Below, one piece after another: positions 1 to 4,914 of a DNA stretch of 5,188 nucleotides; the first letter of the stretch is position 1, and the number at the start of each line of letters is the position of its first letter. The notes under the pieces are model-generated. The model was given only the letters and a program-made list of their open reading frames with translations. It did not search any database and was not told the origin of the DNA. Origin of the DNA: Alphaproteobacteria bacterium. GTDB lineage: Bacteria > Pseudomonadota > Alphaproteobacteria > Micavibrionales > Micavibrionaceae. The stretch is from positions 1 through 5,188 of the forward strand of contig JAESUK010000039.1 of NCBI GenBank assembly GCA_016763095.1, in the 5' to 3' direction. Made by a program: the position numbers and the translations under genes.

Positions 1-803
1 GACCCTTCTTTTGTCGGTGCGCCAAAACCAATTTTAGTTTTACATGCAATCAAACTTGGTGTGTCCGTTGTTTTGGCATGTGCAATCGCTTTTTCAATCG
101 CGTCCATATCATGACCGTCAATTTTTTGCGTATCCCATCCATAAGCTTCAAAACGCTTACACACATCTTCCGTGAAAGAGATATCCGTTGAACCATCAAT
201 CGTAATATCATTGTCATCATAAAGAACAATCATTTTTGCAAGCTCCTGATGTCCCGCAAAAGCACAAGATTCATGTGACACACCTTCCTGCAAATCACCA
301 TCACCACACATTACGTATGTATAATGATCAACGAGGTCATCACCAAAACGTGCATTCAACATACGCTCTGCCAACGCAAAGCCGGGAGCGGTTGAAATAC
401 CTTGTCCAAGTGGACCTGTTGTCATTTCAATTCCACAATCAACATCAATTTCTGGATGACCGGGTGTTTTACTATGAAGTTGACGGAAGTTCTTAATTTC
501 ATCAATTGTCATTTCCTCATACCCTGTAAGGTAGTTAAGCGCATAAAGAAGCATTGACCCATGACCACCAGAAAGAATGAAACGATCACGGTCTTCCCAA
601 TGTGGTTTCTTAGGGTTAAATTTTAAGAACTTTGAATAAAGAACAGTTGCAACATCGGCCATTCCCATTGGCATGCCAGGATGCCCTGAATTTGCCTTCT
701 GTACAGCGTCCATTGCCAAGGCACGAATGGCGTTCGCCATGACCTTTAATGAAACTTGTGTGGAAATCTTTTCTTGTGAAATTTTTTGTGCTGATGCGCT
801 CAT
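1..803 (-). CDS. tkt: Transketolase, N-terminal part (cut by window edge)
   Basis: Transketolase is a thiamine-diphosphate enzyme of the non-oxidative pentose phosphate pathway (and of the Calvin cycle where present). It moves two-carbon ketol units between sugar phosphates in the cytoplasm. The 267 codons visible, of about 660 in the family, cover most of the pyrophosphate-binding domain. Seen: SGHPG with His41, SGGHGSM with His81, HSKTPGHPE with His110, TTGPLGQG at 129-135, the ThDP motif GDGDLQEG at 167-174 and the metal-binding DDND around Asn198. These match the E. coli active-site His and metal-ligand pattern. The frame is open to base 1, so the C-terminal part lies outside the window. 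I chose the ATG at 801-803 because GGGTAGAG sits just upstream. An in-frame ATG at 813-815 would add four residues but has no Shine-Dalgarno sequence. The gene is divergent from the zapA cluster. Identification is very secure; only the start is slightly uncertain. Confidence 0.97.
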   Translation of the reverse strand, partial: MSASAQKISQEKISTQVSLKVMANAIRALAMDAVQKANSGHPGMPMGMADVATVLYSKFLKFNPKKPHWEDRDRFILSGGHGSMLLYALNYLTGYEEMTIDEIKNFRQLHSKTPGHPEIDVDCGIEMTTGPLGQGISTAPGFALAERMLNARFGDDLVDHYTYVMCGDGDLQEGVSHESCAFAGHQELAKMIVLYDDNDITIDGSTDISFTEDVCKRFEAYGWDTQKIDGHDMDAIEKAIAHAKTTDTPSLIACKTKIGFGAPTKEG

Positions 804-841
804 ATCTCTACCCATTTAATGTTTTACTTAAAAGTGACATC

Positions 842-870
842 AACATGCCCTTTGAAACCAATTTGGTCAA
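842..870 (-). promoter_or_regulatory. tkt: Candidate promoter for tkt
   Basis: On the minus strand TTGACC (865-870) is followed by a 17-base spacer and CATGTT (842-847), a weak -10 with three of six consensus bases. It lies about 40 bases upstream of the tkt start. The spacer and -35 contain the small inverted repeat ACCAA-T-TTGGT (857-867), which could be an operator, though it is too short to assign to a regulator. This is inference from spacing and similarity to the sigma70 consensus. Confidence 0.3.
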
Positions 871-915
871 TAGATGTGGCTATCTTTTTAACATTACACA
901 ATCCCGCTTGACCGC

Positions 916-945
916 TTGAAACAAAGTCTGCTAATCAGGTATATA
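916..945 (+). promoter_or_regulatory. Candidate promoter of the zauP-like/zapA operon
   Basis: TTGAAA (916-921), an 18-base spacer and TATATA (940-945) lie 44 bases upstream of the first gene of the plus-strand cluster. A second possible -35, TTGACC at 908-913, would pair with the poor -10 CTAATC (931-936). The same TTGAAA-18-TATATA arrangement recurs before the 6S RNA. No other sigma70-like pair stands out in the 804-989 gap. Confidence 0.4.
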
Positions 946-989
946 TACAACTTTGTAACACAACAATATATTAGGGATCTCTTAAAGAC

Positions 990-1220
990 ATGAGCCTTGA
1001 AACAGTTAAAAAATCACTGGTTATTCTTGATCAATCTCTGAACACTCTTGAAGAGGTCATCGTCCAACGTGAAAAAATGCATGCCGATGTACTCTCTCAA
1101 CAAACGGACATGTTTAACGAACAACTCGCTGCGTCACCTGCAACCAATGCAAACAAAGAAGACATGGTTCAAAAACTAGACCACGTCATCGCAAAAGTAT
1201 CAGGCATCTTAGAAGCATAA
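990..1220 (+). CDS. Small coiled-coil protein upstream of zapA (ZauP-like)
   Basis: A 76-residue soluble protein with no signal peptide or membrane segment. Hydrophobic residues fall in a clean 3-4 heptad pattern (L3, V6, L10, L13, L17, L20, I24), then comes a Gln-rich, Ala-rich linker around 36-56, and a second short amphipathic helix (V60, L63, I67, V70, L74). In Caulobacter the gene just upstream of zapA encodes ZauP, a coiled-coil partner that works with ZapA to focus the cytokinetic Z-ring. Other alphaproteobacteria carry small coiled-coil proteins (for example DUF4164) in this slot. The stop lies 19 bases before the zapA start, so the two are surely co-transcribed. The Shine-Dalgarno is poor (AAAGA at 984-988), but no better start exists. 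The call rests on position, size and coiled-coil character; I cannot show sequence homology to ZauP. That this is a real gene is near certain, the function less so. Confidence 0.75.
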   Translation: MSLETVKKSLVILDQSLNTLEEVIVQREKMHADVLSQQTDMFNEQLAASPATNANKEDMVQKLDHVIAKVSGILEA

Positions 1221-1230
1221 TTTAAATATA

Positions 1231-1235
1231 GAGGA
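1231..1235 (+). promoter_or_regulatory. zapA: Shine-Dalgarno of zapA
   Basis: GAGGA stands in the 19-base gap between the ZauP-like stop and the zapA ATG. It is the clearest ribosome binding site of the left-hand cluster, whereas the ZauP-like gene and the 5-FCL gene have weak or none. Confidence 0.7.
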
Positions 1236-1239
1236 CACT

Positions 1240-1581
1240 ATGGCGGAAGTAACAATAAGTATTAATGGTAGAAATTACGGAGTAGCCTGTGACGATGGTC
1301 AAGAACAACGTGTTTCAGAGCTCGGTCAATATATTGATAAGCGTTTAAAAGACATTGCCTCAGCAGGAGCAGCAACAACAGAGTCTCATCTCCTTGTCCT
1401 TACAGCACTTGTATTAGCAGACGAGATTCACGATCTATCCGCTGGTGTTACACCACAACCTCAACAACAATCTGAGGGGCATGAATACACAGCCGAAGAG
1501 CAAGAGGCATTGGGGAATGCTGTTGAACATTTAAATCAACGCGTCCTTCAAATAGCAAATCACTTGAAAGAAGCCGCATAA
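1240..1581 (+). CDS. zapA: Cell division protein ZapA
   Basis: ZapA binds FtsZ polymers, cross-links protofilaments and stabilises the Z-ring at mid-cell. At 113 residues it has the usual family length. Seen: the N-terminal globular head with VTISINGRNYGVAC (4-17) and CDDGQEQRV (17-25), the helix LGQYIDKRLKDIA (28-40), and the conserved SHLLVLTALVLADEI stretch (49-63). A Gln/Pro linker (72-78) precedes a C-terminal helix (85-112) expected to form the dimer and tetramer coiled coil. GAGGA at 1231-1235 sits four bases before the ATG and fixes the start. It is the second gene of an operon with the ZauP-like gene. Its last codons appear to contain the -35 element for the following 6S RNA. Confidence 0.95.
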   Translation: MAEVTISINGRNYGVACDDGQEQRVSELGQYIDKRLKDIASAGAATTESHLLVLTALVLADEIHDLSAGVTPQPQQQSEGHEYTAEEQEALGNAVEHLNQRVLQIANHLKEAA

Positions 1582-1593
1582 TCGCTATATATA
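1564..1593 (+). promoter_or_regulatory. ssrS: Candidate 6S RNA promoter, -35 inside the zapA 3' end
   Basis: TTGAAA (1564-1569) lies in the last codons of zapA, followed by 18 bases and TATATA (1588-1593). The predicted start near 1600 would give a short 5' leader before the 6S terminal helix at 1608, which fits a processed precursor. The -10 sits in a perfect 12-base palindrome, GCTATATATAGC (1584-1595). An alternative -10, CATAAC at 1596-1601, would start transcription right at 1608 but has no good -35. Inference from pattern and position. Confidence 0.45.
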
Positions 1594-1607
1594 GCCATAA
1601 CGATTTT

Positions 1608-1787
1608 ATTTAAGGTGCTGCGGGGTGCGTGATAGTTTCATATTCCAGCGGCCGATAATCTTTCGCTCGGGAGCTGTCCCTGTAAGTATTGAAGTGTTTT
1701 GCCGCCTCAGCTTATACATGGCGCCCACCTGTTTCACAGGGCCACATGCGAATTGATCATCTACACGGCTACCGTGGCACTTTAAAT
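1608..1787 (+). ncRNA. ssrS: 6S RNA (RNA polymerase regulator)
   Basis: 6S RNA folds into a long hairpin with a central bubble that mimics an open promoter and traps sigma70-type RNA polymerase holoenzyme, mainly in stationary phase. Support: the 229-base gap between zapA and the 5-FCL gene, the classic proteobacterial location of ssrS, contains a 16-bp uninterrupted terminal helix pairing 1608-1623 with 1772-1787 (13 Watson-Crick and three G-U pairs). Further in, GTG 1625-1627 can pair with CAC 1764-1766 and TGAT 1630-1633 with ATCA 1756-1759, leading to the presumed central bubble. CAGC/GCTG with CCGA/TCGG (1646-1676) may form a small hairpin on the 5' strand, and CCCTGT near 1678-1683 pairs with ACAGGG (1735-1740) in the apical arm. 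The 180-base length is typical. Exact ends are estimated from the helix. No T-run terminator follows, so read-through into 5-FCL is likely, as for the E. coli ssrS-ygfA transcript. Confidence 0.88.
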
Positions 1788-1810
1788 TACTATGAAATTG
1801 TATCCATCCC

Positions 1811-2383
1811 ATGCACGAAGAAAAAGAAAACATCCGCAAGCACGCTCTGAAACATAGAGACTCACTTCCGCGTGATCCAAACGATACAGAACAAATCACA
1901 AAGCTTTTCTTTGAAACGGTGAACGACCTAGATGACAAAATGGTTGCCGTCTACTGGCCGATTAAAAGCGAGATAGACACCTCCTTACTTATAGAAACAC
2001 TTCTTAATAAGGGAATAAGCATCTGCCTCCCTAAAACTGAGAAACAAGGCAAGCCCCTCACATTCCTAAGCTGGGACGGAAAAAAACCATTAATAGATGG
2101 CGGTTGGGGAACCAAAGCGCCTGAAGATGTAATAAGCAACAGGGTAACACCCGACATCATCATTGTACCAATCGTGACCTTTGACCGTAACCGAGGTCGG
2201 ATTGGTTATGGACAGGGACATTATGATATTACACTTCATCAACTGAAAGAGCAGGGGCACACCCCAATGACAATTGGCTACGCCTTTGATCAACAACTTT
2301 GCTTATTTTCACTTCCCAAAGAAGACCATGATCAGACATTAGATATGATTTTAACACCGACTCAGTGTTACAGCTCTAAATAA
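1811..2383 (+). CDS. 5-formyltetrahydrofolate cyclo-ligase
   Basis: This enzyme (EC 6.3.3.2, called YgfA or Fau in E. coli, MTHFS in eukaryotes) uses ATP to convert 5-formyl-THF into 5,10-methenyl-THF, returning a storage or inhibitory folate to the one-carbon pool. At 190 residues it has normal length. Seen: the basic N-terminal helix with RKHALKHRDSL (9-19) for nucleotide phosphate binding, VYWPIKSEIDTSLL (47-60) with the substrate-contacting Glu54, and the family signature PIVTFDRNRGRIGYGQGHYD (120-139), with its Asp, Arg and Gly-rich ATP and Mg contacts intact. The ATG at 1811 is the first possible start, because an in-frame stop lies at 1793-1795. No Shine-Dalgarno is visible. The start falls only 24 bases after the 6S helix, so the gene is probably expressed from a 6S-5-FCL transcript. 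In E. coli this pairing is linked to persister and stationary-phase physiology. Confidence 0.95.
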   Translation: MHEEKENIRKHALKHRDSLPRDPNDTEQITKLFFETVNDLDDKMVAVYWPIKSEIDTSLLIETLLNKGISICLPKTEKQGKPLTFLSWDGKKPLIDGGWGTKAPEDVISNRVTPDIIIVPIVTFDRNRGRIGYGQGHYDITLHQLKEQGHTPMTIGYAFDQQLCLFSLPKEDHDQTLDMILTPTQCYSSK

Positions 2384-2468
2384 GTCTCAAATCATTCAGA
2401 TAAATCCACCGTATTCAGTGTAGTTTTTATAATTACAATAATAACTTATCAAATAAATAATTTTTATG

Positions 2469-2497
2469 TTGCAATCCACTACTTAGAGGAGCATATT
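2469..2497 (+). promoter_or_regulatory. Candidate promoter of the CBS-permease unit
   Basis: TTGCAA (2469-2474), a 17-base spacer and CATATT (2492-2497, four of six consensus bases) give a predicted start near 2503. The AT-rich block lies just upstream. This would leave an untranslated leader of about 58 bases. Moderate match only; no other pair in the gap is better placed. Confidence 0.35.
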
Positions 2498-2501
2498 CCC
2501 G

Positions 2502-2539
2502 CACCGTGACCCCCCGTAAACATTGTATATCCACGGGTG
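2502..2539 (+). other. Possible structured leader before the CBS gene
   Basis: CACCGTG (2502-2508) can pair with CACGGGTG (2532-2539) with one bulged G. The segment CCCGT (2513-2517) can instead pair with ACGGG (2533-2537). The two foldings use the same 3' strand and exclude each other. No known riboswitch class is recognised, and the stems are short, so this may be chance. Confidence 0.25.
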
Positions 2540-2550
2540 AAACAAAAAAT

Positions 2551-2555
2551 AGAGG
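2551..2555 (+). promoter_or_regulatory. Shine-Dalgarno of the CBS-domain gene
   Basis: AGAGG stands six bases before the ATG at 2562 and supports that start. It is one of the better ribosome binding sites in the window. Confidence 0.65.
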
Positions 2556-2561
2556 TGAAAA

Positions 2562-3044
2562 ATGTCTTGTGAATCAGCAATGATAACCGAAGTTATTACA
2601 GCCAAACCAGACGAAACAGTAGAAACCGTACTCGCAAGACTAAGCAAACACTCATTACGATGTGTGCCAGTCATAGACGATGAAGGTGTTTTAGTTGGTC
2701 TCTTTTGTCTAAACAAAGTTCTAGAAAACCTTCTTCCTGTCGCAGTAACAATGCCAGACGGTTTACAGCGTTTAAACTTTGTCGTTGGTGCAGCCCCGGG
2801 AATCGCAAAACGCCTTAATAAATTAATATCTAAAAACATAAGCGAAGTAATGGATGAAGACATGTATGTCGTTCACCCAACAACGCAATCATGGGAAGCC
2901 ATCCGCCTAATGGTACGGTACGGAAGCCCAATTCCTGTTGTTGAAAAAGATACAGGAAAACTGTGTGGCCTAATTTCAGAACAATCATCCATCTTAGAGT
3001 TGGATCAAGTTATTAGGCAATTAGAAAAAGACGGTGAAATCTAA
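2562..3044 (+). CDS. Stand-alone tandem CBS-domain protein
   Basis: A 160-residue cytoplasmic protein made of two CBS motifs (a Bateman module) and little else. CBS1 covers about 8-58, with RCVPVIDDEGVLVGLF (33-48), and CBS2 about 93-149, with SPIPVVEKDTGKLCGLIS (122-139). The linker at 60-90 carries a Gly/Pro turn. Such modules usually bind adenosine nucleotides (AMP, ATP, c-di-AMP) and gate a partner. In the usual G-h-h-T/S-x-x-D ribose-contact motif, CBS1 reads GLFCLNK (46-52) and CBS2 reads GLISEQS (136-142). The Thr/Ser is kept only in CBS2, and the Asp is missing in both. The stop is 48 bases before the permease start and no terminator lies between, so the two genes are probably co-transcribed and the protein may regulate the transporter. 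That is inference from context. The fold call is secure; ligand and partner are unknown. Confidence 0.88.
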   Translation: MSCESAMITEVITAKPDETVETVLARLSKHSLRCVPVIDDEGVLVGLFCLNKVLENLLPVAVTMPDGLQRLNFVVGAAPGIAKRLNKLISKNISEVMDEDMYVVHPTTQSWEAIRLMVRYGSPIPVVEKDTGKLCGLISEQSSILELDQVIRQLEKDGEI

Positions 3045-3092
3045 AAACATAATTTAGAAACCATCAATACAAGGTAATTAGAGTATAATAAA

Positions 3093-4457
3093 ATGATCAC
3101 TGAACATACAATACCACAAGTAATCTTCGGAATGGACCCTGTTGTTGCGTCTTGCGGAGTGTTACTTGCAGTCTACGCCCTCATCATCTCAGAAAAGATA
3201 AACCAAGCAGTCACGGCGCTTCTCGGAGCATCCGCAATGATCTTCCTTGGCGTTATATCGCAACATGATGCGATTGCAGGAATTGATTTTAATACAATCT
3301 TCCTTCTCATTGGCATGATGATCATCGTAGGGATCATGAAAAACTCTGGGGTCTTCCAGTTTGTCGCAATTATCGCCGCAAAATCAGTGAAGGCCAACCC
3401 ACGAGCATTACTCGCCGTTCTTTCCATTATTACGGCCGTATTTTCCGCAATGCTTGATAACGTAACAACCGTTATGCTGATTGTACCAATCACACTACTC
3501 TTAACTGAACAACTTAAACAAAATCCATATCCATTTCTATTTGCACAAATTTTTGCATCTAACGTTGGGGGAACAGCAACACTAATTGGTGACCCACCAA
3601 ACATACTAATTGGATCACATGTTGGATTTAGTTTTATGGACTTCGTTGTAAACGTTGGACCACCAGCCTTTATAATCATGATATTTCTTCTTATCTTCTT
3701 CGATGTTTTGTGGGGACGTAAAATGAAGACATCGCTACGCGCAAGATCTCATCTATTAAGATATGACGCGGCCAAAGCGCTCGTTGATAAACAGCTTCTA
3801 TATAAGTCGCTCTTTGTTCTAGGGCTTGTTTTATTCGGCTTTATCGCAGGGCATAGCCATGGGTACGAACCAGGTTCAATTGCGCTTGGTGGCGCATCTC
3901 TTCTTATGTTGCTTGATATGGTTAAACATAAACGTAAAAAAATCTTCTTGCTTAGCTCACAAAAGCAAGCACATGCAGTAGAGAAAACATTCAAGGAAGT
4001 TGAATGGGATACTATTTTCTTCTTTATTGGTCTATTCATCATCGTTGCTGGTGTTGAAAACTCCGGTATTCTTGGCGTAATGGCTGGATACATGCTCGAA
4101 GCAACAGAAGGAAACCTTGCCGCGACTGGTATGGCCATCCTTTGGATATCAACAGTTGCCTCTGCTTTCATTAACAACATACCTTTCGTTGCCACAATCA
4201 TTCCAATGATTGACGCAATGGCACCAACATTTGGTGGAAAAGAAGGACTTGAGCCAATCTGGTGGTCACTTTCTCTTGGGGCATGTCTCGGTGGAAACGG
4301 TTCAATTGTGGGAGCAAGCGCAAACGTTATGGTCGCAAGCTTCGCCGCACGTGCAGGACAACCAATATCATTTATGAAGTTTATGGTAATGGCCTTCCCA
4401 CTCATGATCGTTACTGTAATGATAAGCTCAGTATACGCTTACTTTGTGTTCTTTTAA
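3093..4457 (+). CDS. ArsB/NhaD-type ion transporter (IT superfamily)
   Basis: A 454-residue polytopic inner-membrane protein with roughly 11-12 hydrophobic segments; the longest hydrophilic stretches are at about 208-237 and 277-306. It belongs to the ArsB/NhaD/P-protein branch of the ion transporter superfamily, whose members move arsenite, exchange Na+ for H+, or carry organic anions. Seen: ASNVGGTATLIGDPPNILIG (155-174), a hallmark of the family, and LDNVTTVMLIVPIT (121-134). The two halves are clearly repeats: FNTIFLLIGMMIIVGIMKNSG (66-86) resembles WDTIFFFIGLFIIVAGVENSG (305-325). SAMLDNVTT (118-126) matches SAFINNIPF (357-365), and SNVGGTATLIG (156-166) matches ACLGGNGSIVG (397-407). 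The substrate cannot be told from sequence; no arsenic-resistance gene such as arsR or arsC is nearby, so arsenite export is not favoured. The start at 3093 has a weak TTAGAG (3078-3083) upstream; Met14 is an alternative. It follows the CBS gene in the same unit. Confidence 0.9.
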   Translation: MITEHTIPQVIFGMDPVVASCGVLLAVYALIISEKINQAVTALLGASAMIFLGVISQHDAIAGIDFNTIFLLIGMMIIVGIMKNSGVFQFVAIIAAKSVKANPRALLAVLSIITAVFSAMLDNVTTVMLIVPITLLLTEQLKQNPYPFLFAQIFASNVGGTATLIGDPPNILIGSHVGFSFMDFVVNVGPPAFIIMIFLLIFFDVLWGRKMKTSLRARSHLLRYDAAKALVDKQLLYKSLFVLGLVLFGFIAGHSHGYEPGSIALGGASLLMLLDMVKHKRKKIFLLSSQKQAHAVEKTFKEVEWDTIFFFIGLFIIVAGVENSGILGVMAGYMLEATEGNLAATGMAILWISTVASAFINNIPFVATIIPMIDAMAPTFGGKEGLEPIWWSLSLGACLGGNGSIVGASANVMVASFAARAGQPISFMKFMVMAFPLMIVTVMISSVYAYFVFF

Positions 4458-4461
4458 AAAA

Positions 4462-4492
4462 TTGACATAAACACAACAACCCTTTATATAAT
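4462..4492 (+). promoter_or_regulatory. Near-consensus sigma70 promoter
   Basis: A perfect TTGACA (4462-4467) lies 17 bases before TATATA (4485-4490) and 19 bases before a perfect TATAAT (4487-4492), the two -10 options overlapping. It begins four bases after the permease stop and predicts a start near 4497-4499, giving a leader of about 24 bases before the GTG at 4522. This is by far the best promoter match in the window. Confidence 0.72.
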
Positions 4493-4510
4493 GCTTTAAT
4501 TTATATACAT

Positions 4511-4516
4511 GAAGGA
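4511..4516 (+). promoter_or_regulatory. Shine-Dalgarno deciding a GTG start
   Basis: GAAGGA is five bases before the GTG at 4522 and is the strongest ribosome binding site in the window. It supports GTG over the nearby ATG at 4509, which is out of frame with the gene and overlaps the site itself. Confidence 0.75.
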
Positions 4517-4521
4517 TTGTT

Positions 4522-4866
4522 GTGACCAAAAGACCTGACCTACGCCCAGCACTAAAAGAACCCTTTAATATGGCGGTAAAAGTCCTGCAAATGAGCCTCA
4601 AGCTCAGTGGCGGGATTGTTCTTAATGTAGAGCGTGATGATGAAGGTAACATTACAAAATATATGCCTTTAAGTGATCCAAGAGGCGCACAAGGAAAGTT
4701 CACACTATCAATGATAGAGAAAGAACTTCCTGCCGAACAAAGAACCGATGAGAATATCGCCGAAGTTTTAAACGAATGCATCAATTGGTGGACCCCACCA
4801 CTAAACCTTAAGGATGCACCTGATATATCCCCAAATGCACTTCTAATCTCCAAAGGGTTGAATTAG
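4522..4866 (+). CDS. Unrecognised 114-residue cytoplasmic protein
   Basis: I do not recognise a family. The protein starts at GTG behind a strong GAAGGA and a near-consensus promoter, so it is very likely expressed. It has no signal peptide, membrane helix, Cys cluster or obvious catalytic motif. An amphipathic segment at 12-30 (FNMAVKVLQMSLKLSG region) is followed by a probable beta hairpin, GGIVLNVERDDEGNITKYMPL (30-50), whose VERDDEGNIT turn is acidic. Then comes a helical stretch rich in Glu (58-87), and a striking INWWTPPLN (88-96) leads to a Pro/Asp-containing tail. Codon use looks like its neighbours. The stop is 48 bases before the ymdB-like start with no clear terminator between, so it may share a transcript with that gene. 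A small lineage-specific protein is the safest label. Confidence 0.8.
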   Translation: MTKRPDLRPALKEPFNMAVKVLQMSLKLSGGIVLNVERDDEGNITKYMPLSDPRGAQGKFTLSMIEKELPAEQRTDENIAEVLNECINWWTPPLNLKDAPDISPNALLISKGLN

Positions 4867-4914
4867 AATCAATCTCTGCGTGACTTTTTTTAATCATAAG
4901 ACTAGAACACTTCT

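Larger units (their letters stand above)
2384..2561. other. Intergenic region with an AT-rich block
   Basis: A 178-base gap with no gene. Positions 2421-2467 are almost purely A/T, with only a few C or G bases, directly upstream of the candidate -35 at 2469. The block could serve as an UP element or a binding site for a nucleoid protein. No GC-rich hairpin followed by a T-run is visible after the 5-FCL gene, so its terminator is unidentified. Confidence 0.5.

Noticed and set aside
236..496. Plus-strand 86-codon open frame
   Set aside because: It lies antisense within transketolase, is rich in His runs expected from the opposite strand, and has no ribosome site.
857..867. ACCAA-T-TTGGT inverted repeat as a CbbR or LysR operator for tkt
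   Set aside because: Five-base arms are too short, and the surrounding TTGA/TCAA pair has a different centre. No regulator gene is adjacent.
1792..1857. Short basic 21-codon reading frame overlapping the 5-FCL start
   Set aside because: It starts at ATG 1792 in another frame, has no Shine-Dalgarno, and is short enough to be chance; a leader peptide role could not be supported.
1606..1938. Minus-strand 110-codon open frame
   Set aside because: It covers the 6S RNA and the start of 5-FCL in antisense; both are explained by conserved features on the plus strand.
3084..3089. TATAAT just before the permease start
   Set aside because: It ends three bases before the ATG and has no -35 at the right distance (the matching site reads CCATCA), so it is not a useful promoter.
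3749..4405. Minus-strand 218-codon open frame (and another at 3173-3679)
   Set aside because: Both are antisense to the permease, with low-complexity Ser/Thr/Pro/Ile composition typical of a shadow of a membrane protein gene. No start signals.
3093..4457. Arsenic resistance operon
   Set aside because: The permease belongs to the broad ArsB/NhaD family, but no arsR, arsC or arsA-like gene is present; the partner is a CBS protein.
4856..4891. Hairpin GGTTGA/TCAATC followed by seven T as a terminator
   Set aside because: The stem is weak, overlaps the stop of the 114-residue gene, and is separated from the T-run by ten bases, unlike an intrinsic terminator.
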